This document shows positions 46,055 through 56,384 of a DNA stretch of 64,000 nt, one piece after another. The translations under genes were made by a program, and so were the position numbers. The notes beneath the pieces are model-generated. The model searched no databases. It was not told the DNA's origin and saw only the letters and a list, made by a program, of their open reading frames with translations. This stretch comes from Lepturacanthus savala (Eukaryota > Chordata > Actinopteri > Scombriformes > Trichiuridae): the NCBI GenBank assembly GCA_030544235.1, contig CM060464.1, positions 33,747,602 through 33,811,601 of the forward strand, read 5' to 3'. Within the stretch, counting starts at the first letter, position 1; every line of letters begins with the position of its first letter.

Positions 46055-47350
46055 TCATAGTTGTAAATAGCTATGCATGTGGAGTCCACAGTCTTGGCCG
46101 GGCTGTGGATTGCCCCACCTTCGTCTGTGGCTATTTCCCATGTGACCTGGTCGGTCACATGTTATGAAAGAAAAGACGGGACAGATCTTATTTATTGGCA
46201 CCCAGTTTTGAGGAAAAAAAGAAGAAGAAACGTATGACACATCTTTTCCCACATGAAATGAATGAGAAGTTGTGAAACCTGACACATTTTCAGTAAAAGG
46301 CCCTATAGAAATTAGAAATAGTAGACTTGTAGTAGATACTGGTAGACTCAAAAGAATCCCTCCAACCCCCACAACTCTTACTGTTTCTTTGGATTTTTTC
46401 AACTTTATGGATTTTGTTGGTTTTAAATTCGAAAGTGAAGCTCCTGTATCCACAAGACATAAGGTCTCTATTTACCTCGATCATGAAATTAGGTTCTTCA
46501 TTTGTTGTTGCCAATTTAATTAGTGGAGCTTGGATAACATTTCCTTCTGTTTTAATTTGGTCACTGTCCTGACAGCTCTATGAGTTGTGCGGTGGGGGAT
46601 GCTGGTATTCCTCCTGAGTTCTCCCTAATGCTGCCATAGGCAGGGTATATTTGTTTTGTTGTGCTCTATGTGGACAGTCCCCTACCCAGTGATCTGGCTC
46701 ACCACAAAAGAAGAAGGATCACATTCTGATTTGATTGATTGTCATGTATTTCTGTCCCTCCTTCCTCTGTTGTTGGTTCCCCTGCCTCTGCAACCTCTCG
46801 GAGCTCCGCCTGTATAGTGAGAAACTTGAACATACATTAGCATTTCTTGCATTTTATAATATATTTGTTCTGTATTATCCCAATGATGCTGAGCTAGCTC
46901 TACTAGTTTATTCATAGGTTTTCCTGAGGACCCAACTGTCATTTGCACTTTCAATTAAATTTTTGGTTGAAGGCTACTCACAAAGTTATATGCTGGATCA
47001 CATTCCGCTGAACAGCTAAAGCTATCACATTGTAGAATGTCTGTGCTTCTTCGTAGGGTTACTGGGAATTTCACATATCTCCAAATGTGAAGGTCACCAG
47101 ACATTGATTCATGCGTCACATCAAAGCCAACTGAATTCCTTTGATGTTCCCCACCTTCCCTTTTGTTGACATCCAAATGTCTTTGTTTTCCTTGTGATTG
47201 CTTTGATCTCATGACATAGAAGCTATAGACCCACCACCATTCGGGGTTGACTTTCTGTAACAGACTTGGTCTGTGACAGTATAGATCACTGAGAATAAAT
47301 TTCCCACCATACAGCAAACTTGTACAAGACTCTGGAATTTTCTTCAACAA
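46055..47350 (-). pseudogene. Endogenous retrovirus gag-protease fragment, broken
   Basis: The minus strand shows, in viral order: gag-like frames (47,350-46,955, then 46,954-46,742, with a capsid-end-like KLVELAQHHWDN), a zinc-knuckle-like motif CGEPDHWVGDC (about 46,705; C-x4-H-x4-C with the expected first Cys replaced), and a retroviral aspartic protease with a DTGA active-site motif (about 46,450-46,439). A frameshift separates knuckle and protease, and stops interrupt gag. No reverse transcriptase, envelope, LTR or primer site was found next to it. Order and position show that it is a different fragment from the provirus at 54.5-57.7 kb. Confidence 0.75.
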
Positions 47351-47774
47351 ACATCACAAAAAAAACCAAAAACTGTAACTAAGCTGATTGCGCAGTATGA
47401 CATTTTTCGGGGTACTTGTATAGATGCTAGATTTCAGTGCTTCTCTGACTTCAAACTTCCGATTTACAAGGACAACTGAATGCACCTTGTTGCAAAAACA
47501 CTGCGACGATCACTTTCTCCTTTATTTAACCTGTTTGTCGACTTACGTAGGGACAGTGTGGGAGAGGGGGACAGATCGGTGTCACTGTAAATGTGTCCTC
47601 TGTGCTATCTGCGCCCATGCAGACATAAAAAAGTTTTTTTATGTTTGTATAATATTTATTTTTGAAGGCGCATTTGTAACCCATAGATAGACCCACGCTC
47701 TGGTTCTTCCGGCCGGCATCCGACACAGTGCAACAGTTTTCACCCGTTTTATAAAAGTTAGCGGTTCACCAAGT
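47351..47774. other. Unassigned loop DNA
   Basis: Mixed-composition sequence with no recognised gene, retroviral LTR or other repeat. Confidence 0.4.
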
Positions 47775-47965
47775 TAAAGCAAGAGTAACGAGACCGTTGG
47801 TTTTAAAAATGTAAGCAATAGAAAGTACAGACACTTGTGTGAAAATGTAATGACTAGAAGTCAGAAGTAGGCAGAAAAAATAGTAATGGAGTAAAGTATA
47901 GATACCTAAAAAGTGTGCTTAAGTACAGTAACAAAGTATTTGTACTTTATTACTTGACACCTCTG
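47775..47965. mobile_element. hAT-like terminal fragment, copy b
   Basis: Direct copy of 45,007-45,198, with the same start and the same CACCTCTG end. The two copies bracket the gag-protease fragment. Confidence 0.65.
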
Positions 47966-48529
47966 ATGATACCCCAGTTTTTAAGCTGGAAGTGCTCAGT
48001 TCTGATGTTATGTTGTGTGTAGCTCCGAGTTCCGACGTCCAATAAAGCATCATCTCAACCCATGTGTGGTCCTAGAGGAGCAGGTTCTTTTGCCTGTGCC
48101 TGCCGCGTGAACCTGATTCAAATGGCTGAATGATTAACTCAAAGAGTAAGTGATGATTTATCTATTGAGCCAAAGAAGGAAACAAAAAATCAGCATTTTT
48201 TTTCTTTTAAGAACCAAAAGGTATAAATATCCAACGCCTGTTGCCTTTCCAAATAGACCCCCTATGGAAATGTTACCATCATCACCGCCATGTACTGCTA
48301 GTGTCTCTCTGTTTCTGGCAGTTTTGCAGGCCTGAATAGCTACCTCTTGAGTGCTACCTCAGTTTGGATGTTGAATTCCAAAAAAGTTTGAGAAAGAACA
48401 TGCTCCTCGAGTTGCTTTGTCTTTGATAGTAATGGGATTATGATGATGCTGTGTCTTAGGCCACGTGTATAATCCGTTTCAAATTAAGCTTCCAATCTAT
48501 ATATTGGCACCGACTAATTTATTTTATGT

Positions 48530-48699
48530 ATTTTTTTTTATGTTACTTTATACTTTAAGTAGATTTATGAGCACATACTTTTTCAGTTTACTTGAGTAAA
48601 GACATCAAGTTGATACGTAAACTTTTACCAGAGTGTTTTTAAACTGCAGTATCTATACTTTTACTTAAGTAACAAATGTGTGTACTTTTGACACCACTG
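48530..48699. mobile_element. hAT-like right terminus
   Basis: Ends GTACTTTTGACACCACTG at 48,699, with ACTTAAGTA-type sub-terminal motifs, a well-known fish hAT end pattern. The matching left end was not located. Confidence 0.6.
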
Positions 48700-48751
48700 A
48701 TATAAACCCAGTTTTGTGCAACCGGTTCCCAAAACTCAGTTAAAGGAAGGG

Positions 48752-48770
48752 TAGGGTTAGGGTTAGGGTT
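48752..48770 (+). repeat. Short telomere-like repeat
   Basis: Three TTAGGG units in a row (TAGGGTTAGGGTTAGGGTT). Too short to prove a telomeric origin. Confidence 0.7.
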
Positions 48771-48936
48771 AAACTTGCTTCAAGCAGGCAGCATTTAAAA
48801 AAAAACACCTCACAAGACCAACCCCCTGTCTCCAGACTCCCCCGTGAAGCCACGTCCCCAGAGAACAGGAGCGTGCACCACTTGTTCTCGAAGGTTAGCG
48901 AATGCAACGCTACTACATTCCGCTACGTTTTTTCGT

Positions 48937-50079
48937 ATGGCTCATTCACAGGTAAAAAAATTCCTCACAACATCATAATTAACCTAAAAGACGAACATTA
49001 TGGCTATTTAAAGTTATATTTATTAATATATTAGATTAGAGGTTTGACTTTTCAGTTTTTATTTTTATAGGTGTAAGCCAGTAAAAACAGCAAATCTCTG
49101 TTAACTGTTCGCCTTGTTGCTTTGAACGCATTGAGCAGTGTATATCACCATTATGTTTTTTTTGACTAAATATCTTTACAGTAGTGTGCAGAACTTTACA
49201 TCATAGCTAAAGTTATCCTAATTTATCAAGTTTATAATATGTAGCTGAATCACAAGTGTGTTTTGTTTGACTTTTAGCTGTGTTAAATAAATTGTTCATT
49301 TATTTAGAGCTTCCATGATGAGAGCCTTGTTGGTTCTGATTCTGATTATACTCTGGAGCCATCTACATCCAGAGAACAACCCCAGCGACATGTAAGAGGA
49401 GCACCAAGGGCCCGAAGAGGAAGAAGAGGAAGAGGAAGGGCACGCGGAGACCGGACAAGTGGTCTTGTAGACGAAGACATAAAAAGTGTACAAGATCTTC
49501 AAGCCCGAAGGATTGCTGACGAGCAGGTATTTATCACATTACTTCTCTGTTATCCATTTTAAATAGCCCATTATAACTGATTTTATTTTGTTAGTTTTTA
49601 TTGTTTTCATGTATAACTTATGCTTTTATGTAGCGCTTTGAGATTGTTTTCAATGAAAATGCATTACAAATCAAATGATATTGCTTTTTAAATGTATCTT
49701 GCCTCTGACAAAGTACTGTTTTTATCTTAATCGAGTTTTCAGTGACTTGTTAACTTACCTATAATGGACTGTATACATAAAATACAAGGACAACATGGCT
49801 GTTCTTTAGAGTTTGTTATTTTATTTACAGGCCAGGATTCACTCACTGAGCTTAGCACAATCACATGAACTGCTGGAGCTCTGTCTGACCCGTGACTTCA
49901 GTCTAATGCTCGACGTGCTCCAACTTACATCCAGTGCCCCTCCATCAGACCCCCCAGCTGCAGGGCGACCCCCATGGTGTGTCTACACAAACTGCCAGGA
50001 GATGCCCACGGATATAGAGAGAAAATGCTGTGGACAAGTTCAGGACTCCTGCTACTGGCAGTTGTGTGGATCTGTATGA
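48937..50079 (+). CDS. P2X7-like Arg/Gly-rich mini-gene, right-arm copy, apparently intact
   Basis: Three exons join in phase 0 with GT/AG borders: 48,937-48,951 (MAHSQ), 49,308-49,526 (73 codons) and 49,831-50,079 (82 codons plus TGA), giving 160 residues. Exon 2 has an acidic/Ser start (ESLVGSDSDY), an Arg/Gly-rich run (residues about 30-52) and a helical segment (DEDIKSVQDLQARRIADEQ). Exon 3 ends in a Cys-rich motif, PPWCVYTNCQEMPTDIERKCC, which resembles the start of the zinc-binding intracellular ballast domain of P2X7 receptors as found in many fish P2X7-like genes. The rest of that domain and all channel parts are absent, and one zinc-ligand Cys is Tyr. No transmembrane segment is present. 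The tiny first exon is the least certain part. It may be a retained mini-gene of a mobile unit. Confidence 0.55.
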
Positions 50080-50171
50080 TATATTTAAAGTTAAAACTAA
50101 ATAAATCACAGTTTATTGGTCAGGAGACTCAAGAAAATAAAAAAAAAAAAACATTAAAACAAAGACATATA

Positions 50172-50552
50172 TAATATGGGCGACACGGTGGCGCAGGGGT
50201 TAGCGCTGTTGCCTCACAGCAAGAAGGTCGCAGGTTCAAGACCTCCTTGGTCCGGGGTCTGGGACCTTTCTGTGTGGAGTTTGCATGTTCTCCCCGTGTC
50301 TGCGTGGGTTTTCACCGGGTACTCCGGCTTCCTCCCACAGTCCAAAAACATGCTGAGGTTAATTGGCAACTCTAAATTGCCCATAGGTGTGAATGTGTGA
50401 GTGAATGGTGTGTGTGCCCCACGATTGGCTGGCGACCATCTGGGGTGTATCCCTGCCTCTCGCCGTAACACGCTGGGATAGGCTCCAGCAGACCCCTGCG
50501 ACCCTAATGAGGAATAAGCAGGTATAGAAAATGACTGACTGACTGACTGACT
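50172..50552 (+). mobile_element. tRNA-derived SINE
   Basis: Begins GGGCGACACGGTGGCGCAGG (pol III A-box-like) with GGTTCAAGACC (B-box-like) about 45 bp on. A body with TTTGCATGTTCTCCCCGTG and GGGATAGGCTCCAGC follows, as in an abundant fish SINE type. It ends in (GACT)n. An 8-bp target duplication GACATATA flanks it (50,164-50,171 and 50,553-50,560). It is absent from the left arm, so it inserted after the duplication. Confidence 0.85.
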
Positions 50553-50636
50553 GACATATAGAATATATCAGGATCACATCAAGAAAAAAAGAGTAAAAAC
50601 TATGAATACACATTTAAACTACTCAGGACTTTCAGT

Positions 50637-51917
50637 GGGAAAATAATGATGAATAAAATAATTACTTTTTAATCTCTAAATCGTTGAATTGTCAAATTTA
50701 TCGGTTTCGGAATCTTCTGGAAGGACTGACGTCATCATCCAGCATAGACAGCGGCCATCTTGTTCTCTCCCTTTGACTCTCAGCTCCACTCAGTAGTTAT
50801 GGGAATTGTCGTTCACTTTGAAGAACTAGTTCAGTTCAGACCGTTCAGTAAAAAAACCCATTCATTTCGTTCATTTCGTTCACTCTGTGCTTTCTGCTTT
50901 CCTATTCAACAAATAAAATGCAACAAAATGATTTCTGATGTCAGACATGGAACCACCAGCTTATTTTATTTGACAAAAATAACTGCTCAATTAAATGTAC
51001 AATCAAAAATAAACAAACAAGTATGAAATTAACTATTAACATAATATTAAGATGCTGTGTATTGAAAAAAATAAAAAATAATAATGGATCAGTGATCGGT
51101 TCGCACCCACTAACAGGGAAGCGGATCAGTGAACGGCTCGCACCCACTTAGAGGAAATTAGTTCAGTGAAGTTGAACACTGTACACTGAACTACTTTCCT
51201 CTAAGTGGGTGTGAACCGTTCACTGTACTACTTTCCTCTAAGTGGGTGCGAGCTGTTCACTGAACTACTTTCCTCTAAGTGGGTGTGAGCTGTTCACTGA
51301 ACTACTTTCCTATTAGTGGGTGCGAGCCATTCACTGAACTACTTTCCTTTAAGTGGGTGCAAACCGTTCACTGAACTACTTTCCTCTAAGTGGGTCGAGC
51401 CGTTCACTGAACTACTTTCCTCTAAGTGGGTGTGAGCTGTTCACTGAACTACTTTCCTCTAAGTGGGTGCGAACCTTTCACTGGTCCGCTTCCCTGTTAG
51501 TGGGTGTGAACCGTTCACTGAACCGCTTCCCTGCTAGTGGGTGTGAACCGTTCACTGAACTACTTTCCTCCAAGTGGGTCTGAGCCACTTAATGAACGGC
51601 TTCGCGTGAAATAGTTCTGAACGAATCCACTGAATTTAAGGGGAAGCCGTTCAGTGTACGGTTCGCTCTTGTACTGTTGGTGTCTGTGTCCTTTTTTTTT
51701 TTTTTTTTAATATATAGCTTTTTAAAACTCAGACATTTTACAGTAAAGGTTGGTTAAAAACAAGAACAACAATAATACTGTTAACATTATTATTAATAAT
51801 AATAACTATTGTTATTATGCCACACTGAATAATAATAACTATTGTTATTATTATTGTCCTTATTAAAAATAACCAATAAATCAGAAATCATTTTGTTGCA
51901 TTTTATTGTCCAATAGG

Positions 51918-51972
<55 letters not shown>

Positions 51973-51973
51973 C
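50637..51973 (+). repeat. Minisatellite-bearing dispersed repeat, copy 3 (right arm)
   Basis: Matches copy 1 directly and copy 2 inverted. Carries the CRE/YY1-like pair (50,727-50,761), 37-bp units at 51,090-51,600, a poly-T, AAT-rich simple sequence and a (CA)n tract (51,918-51,970). The 37-bp block is shorter and more varied than in the other copies. Confidence 0.88.
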
Positions 51974-52305
51974 CCGCCCTCCTCACGCGTGTAGTACAAT
52001 CAGGAAAGCTGCTGCTGTTTTCTAGCTCGCCGAGGGAGGAAATATGATCGGTGACCAGACTGTTCAGCCAATTAAGGACGCCTCGAACGAAAAGAACGGG
52101 TCTTTTCGAGGAAGTGAACTAGTTCACCCCGTTCACTAAAAAGAACTAGTTCTTTTGATTCGTTCACTACCACTCAGAGAACAAAGGACTTTGCTGCTGC
52201 TCCGCTGTTTATTGGACTATTCGACAGATTTCGACGAAAATCGCATGTTTGTGGATTATTTAATCGTTTCCTTGAATCCCGGACGCCTGTGACCGGCTTC
52301 AACAG
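51974..52305 (+). promoter_or_regulatory. Promoter-like region and non-coding first exon, right arm
   Basis: Inverted copy of 39,813-40,110: GC box (51,974-51,979), one CCAAT (52,068-52,072; the second is mutated to ATCGG), GAACTAGTTC palindromes, and a donor TTCAACAG|GTAAGATAG with exon end 52,305. It points right, so the two copies face away from the loop. Confidence 0.4.
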
Positions 52306-53200
52306 GTAAGATAGACTTCTTCTGAGTAAATGACTGTTTTCTTTGCCTCATCATCCCGTTAGCATTAGCCTGAGTGCTTCTGACATAACTGCTGTTAGTT
52401 TTAGTATTTAAGTGGTTTTATGTCCGTGTGGCAGTCTGTGTCCGAGACGAAAAGTTATGTTATTTGCTTTTTTGGTCGTTTTTTTTACCGTGTGATGTTG
52501 ATGTGTGATGTTAGCATTAATGCTGTTGTTAGCCGCGTGTGTGTGTCGTACTATGACTGGGTGGGTGTTTCTTGGTGAGGAAAATTTATATTTTTGACAG
52601 GATTGTTGTGATTGTTCGTGTATTGTGGTTATTGTTAGCATTAGTGCCATTAGGCCGCTAGCTTCTTAGCCCTTTGTGTAAGACATAACTAATGTTACTG
52701 TACTTGGAGGGTGTGTGTGAGAAAATCTGCTTTTGATAGAATGAGCGTTTATTAATCACTGTCCTGTGATCTTAATGGAGTTAAAGTTTTGCAGTTAAGA
52801 AGTTTAAGTACATCAGTATTATGTACTGTATAATATAATATCAGAATATTGATATTGACATCAGTCATTTTCAGTCAGATATTAATCAGAGTTTATTATT
52901 CTGTTTCTAGTATTGCCTAAACAATACTACTGTTTTTAATATACTTTATGTAAGGCGACCTTGAGGCTACGAAAGGCGCCCAATAAATAAAATGTATTAT
53001 TATTATTATTATTTATATAGTGACTTTACTTTTAGTTGAGTTTTAATAAACACATCTAGCTAGTCTTGTGAGTTAATGTAGTAAAGTATTGCAGTAAAGA
53101 TGTAAACAGTGTATCTCTGGTATTTATTTGTAGTCAATAATATCACACAGTAATCTGAGTCAATGGAGTTTATTGGTGTGTGTGTGTGTAGTTGAACATA
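52306..53200. other. Right-arm counterpart of 38,899-39,812
   Basis: Non-coding, inverted copy of the left-arm spacer. No gene. Contains a short (GT)n tract at 53,176-53,190. Confidence 0.6.
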
Positions 53201-54490
53201 CACAGCAAAATCACAAGTGTTAATTCAACTCGCACAGAGTTAATCTGAACACTTTTCCCGCGTTTATATAATTCTGACGGATTCTGAGTAAAAATTACAC
53301 TTAACAGTGTTAATATTTTCACTCTTTAATAGTGTTAGAATTTGACACCCTCAGTGTCATTTTATGACACCACATCGGTGCACTTTTTTATACTTTGTTT
53401 TTATTGTTTTAACATTTAAATATGCAAAGTTTTCACAAAATACATATGTACACAATACAGGTACAACAGACAGGGCCATCTATAGCAAAACAAAATGCAA
53501 GATATCACTCACAGCTGATAGTTAGAAAATAAATAATAATAATAAATAAAATGAGTTGGCCTAACGGGCCTTCATGTCCATAGCTCTCACGTGAGTCACT
53601 CTCGGTTTAACATTTCAGTCCGTAGTGAAACAGGGTACCCCCCAGGGGTGCGTGTTCCTCCACACATTCATCATGGTGTCTAATTTGGGAATCTCAGCAC
53701 GGAAAAGTTCAAAATTCTCCACACAGAGCATTCCAAAATCAATGAGATTGCTTCTGGTCCAAGTAAAATTGTCGGGCACTCATTACTCAGCCATTTCCTG
53801 GTTATTGCTTTCTTACTACTTGCTAATAGTATTTGTAATAAGTACCTATCTTGTTTATTCATCACAATCGGTGTTTCCTAAATATATAACACTGAAGCTT
53901 AGGTCAAGCTGCATGTTAATTATTGAGCTGATTGCTGTTACTACCTCTACCCAATATGAAGAAATATTAGGGCAATCCCAAAATATATGGAAGTGGCCAG
54001 CAGACATGTCACCACACCTTCTCCAACACTGTCCGTGTTCTGGGTTGTTAGTCTGTAAGCTTTTAATTTTGGGAGTTATGAAAAACCTTAAATTGTGCTT
54101 CTTTCTCCCATCTTGATTTAATATACATTGTGGAATGACCCCTGTCCAGTTGTAGAGCAGAATAAATCCTGGAGATCAGTTTTCTGTCAGTATCACCCTT
54201 CCATGCCTTATATATCCTGATCAGGTTCATTCCTTCTTCTCCAATAGTTTTTATGTTTTTATCAAAATAGTGTCTTAGTTGAAGGTATCTGAAGAAATCG
54301 CGTTTGTCCAGATCATGAGTTTCTGTGAGGCGTTGAAAGGGATCTAATCCCCTCGAACGCCATAAGGGAGTTTGCTGATAACTGATGTAAACTGCCTCAA
54401 ACCCACTCTGTGTCCAGTTTGAATTGGATATAAGTGATTCTATCTGCGCATTTGTTAATCGTATACCACCACTAAAGAAAGGACTCAAAT
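53201..54490 (-). mobile_element. EnSpm right terminus plus L1 3' fragment, inverted copy
   Basis: The EnSpm end CACAGCAAAATCAC starts at 53,201. L1 begins after GTGCAC near 53,380 and runs on the minus strand to about 54,490, encoding DLDKRDFFRYLQLRHYFDKN and upstream IRLTNAQIESLISNSNW. Positions 54,351-54,490 are L1-like but have no counterpart in the left arm. The fragment then meets retroviral integrase sequence near 54,490-54,520. Confidence 0.8.
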
Positions 54491-54519
54491 CCTCCTGCTA
54501 TCTCATTAGCCAATTTGTA

Positions 54520-55160
54520 TTTATCAAGAATCCTGCATGGCACACCAATTGCATCCATATAAGTAGGGTTATTGTCATGAATTGAACATATTTGTGATGT
54601 GATATTTGTATATAGTTTCACCAAATCTACGCATTGTGTCCATGGCCTTCCTGTTTACTCAATACACGTTTTAATCTATTTTTTTTCTTTTATTCATTCT
54701 TTCTACTAACCCAGCGCTTTGAGGGTGGTAAGCACAGTGATTTTTCAAATCAATATGAAACATTACTTCAATTTTCTTCACAACCTGATTGACAAAATGA
54801 GCTTCATTATCACTATAAATTTTCTCAGGAATTCCATATCTGGAAATAATGTCTTCACAAAGCACTTTTGCCACCGTCAATGCATCTGGATGTTGAGTAG
54901 GAAAGAGTTCAATCCATTTGAAAATGCATCTATTATGACCAAACAATACTTCTTGCCTTCACTTTGGTTTAACTCTCTAAAGTCCATATGTATAATTTGA
55001 AATGAATATTTAATTGTGTTTAGCGCATGTCAAACATGCTCTACAAAAAATGTTTGCATAAGAGTTAAATCCATATGTTGTATATTGTTGGTGTACCTGT
55101 CCTACCATCCCTCCTGTTGAGACATGTGTAACACCATGGCTCAATATTGCTGCCCATTTA
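54520..55160 (-). pseudogene. Retroviral integrase, broken
   Basis: The frame at 54,946-54,671 carries FKWIELFPTQHPDALTVAKV and an SDNEAHF...LVERMN pair with exactly 35 residues between Asp (about 54,811) and Glu (about 54,703), the DDE integrase spacing. Upstream Cys/His residues of the zinc domain are partly visible near 55,030-55,130 but frameshifted. Downstream (54,500-54,660) the frame is lost into the L1 junction. Confidence 0.75.
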
Positions 55161-55209
55161 TATAGGTTTGGTAGGATAGGTTTATTGTTGGGTCATACAT
55201 AGATATCAT

Positions 55210-55639
55210 TTTTTAAATTTTGCACTGTTTTTCTTTCTTCAATTTCTTTTTCAGAAAAGTCAAAGGTTTTCCGTTTACCAATAAGGTTCTTTTGGGTTTT
55301 ACTCCGTCCATTAATAACAAATCTTGCAAGTTTAACACTTCTTCTGTTTCACATTCTGTTGCATCTCCTTCCTCACTTTCGATGGCTCTCTGCTTCACTT
55401 ACTCTATTTCAGACTTCCATTTCAACTTTCTATTTCCTTCTCTTCTCTTCTGTAACACACTTCAAATCTGGTCATTTCTGACTTTCCCTCTGATCTCTTC
55501 CTTTCCTTCTCAGGACAATATCTATGTGTCCTTCCTTTCCACAATACCAACATACTGACATGTTCATTCTAAATCCATCTCTTCTCATTTTCTTCTGTTT
55601 GCTTTTTCTCTCACCTTCGTCTCTCTAGTTGCTGCTATC
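55210..55639 (-). pseudogene. Retroviral gag end and protease start, truncated
   Basis: Basic stretch then CWYCGKEGH (about 55,540-55,515), a zinc knuckle whose last Cys is lost by a small deletion. An acidic segment and GVKPKRTLLVNGKPLTFL, a typical lead-in to a retroviral protease, follow. The catalytic DTG is gone: sequence jumps to a Lys-rich run and a stop near 55,213. Confidence 0.65.
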
Positions 55640-56137
55640 TGTTAGAATGATGCATATAAGTTATCCCATATTTACTCATTTCCATTCTTTTATTCTGTGT
55701 TCTGTAATAAGTTGTGTGTGTGTCCTTTTCTGAGTTATCTTCTAGGTGGACAATGGAGATGTTGCAGCTGTTGACTTGACCAAGATCTGAACTTCCTTCC
55801 AACTGTTCAATGATTTTACCAGGCTCCTGTCGTAATGACAGGAAAGTTGTAAACATGTTTACATTCTAGATAAGGAAAAACAAGACCATGTGTTAGTTAG
55901 ACATTTACAACAGTTTAGGTTGTTGCTGACCTTTCCCCCTCCCCTTAGAAGCAACAACCATTTGTCATTAGGGAAGCCCTCAATAAATAGGAGAGCAGGA
56001 GATAGAATCAGAGTAGGTAGGAGAATTGTAACTGTGCACATCTCCATCTGCTCTCCTTGCAAGTAAAACTTAATTCTGTTGTCTTCTCTCCTCTTTGTGT
56101 TTGTGTATTTAATATTTTAGGTTGTTTGAACCTGACA
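55640..56137 (+). mobile_element. Solo LTR inserted in retroviral gag
   Basis: 498 bp, TGTTAGAATG...GAACCTGACA, with a perfect 5-bp target duplication CTATC (55,635-55,639; 56,138-56,142). Orientation is opposite to the host provirus. Contains CAATAAATAGG, a possible TATA or polyadenylation signal. The same LTR family has inserted into itself. Confidence 0.92.
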
Positions 56138-56199
56138 CTATCATCCAATACTCAGTGTCCTCATAGCCATGTTTTTTCATTTTTTTAAAAATAATTTTT

Positions 56200-56384
56200 G
56201 TTTTTTTTGAACAATTAAGTCTTGTAAGACAGTAATTTTTTGTGTATTTAGTTGGCCTCCGAAGCATATTCAATTATCCATCTATCTAAATTTTTAACTT
56301 TTTTAGGATCCTGTTTTTCAACGATTTTCCAATCTTTACATGCAGTGTATCTTTAGGTTTTAATTTACTCGATCCTATCCCCAT
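56200..56384 (-). pseudogene. Retroviral gag, N-terminal fragment
   Basis: The start ATG at 56,384 is followed by Gly (MGIGSSK), a likely N-myristoylation signal as in matrix proteins. The frame breaks within about 35 codons, and poly-A tracts lead to a deletion before the solo LTR. Confidence 0.6.

Larger units (their letters stand above)
49055..54350 (-). repeat. Inner inverted duplication, right arm (5.3 kb)
   Basis: Reverse complement of 37,662-43,199. Homology begins near 49,055, within intron 1 of the P2X7-like gene. It ends at 54,350, where the shared GGATTAGATCCC stops. L1 sequence continues beyond that point here but not in the left arm. Confidence 0.9.

Noticed and set aside
46272..46523. 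Plus-strand frame opposite the retroviral protease
   Set aside because: It is a shadow of the minus-strand gag-protease coding sequence.
50190..50245. tRNA gene
   Set aside because: A- and B-box-like motifs belong to a tRNA-derived SINE. No cloverleaf is kept.
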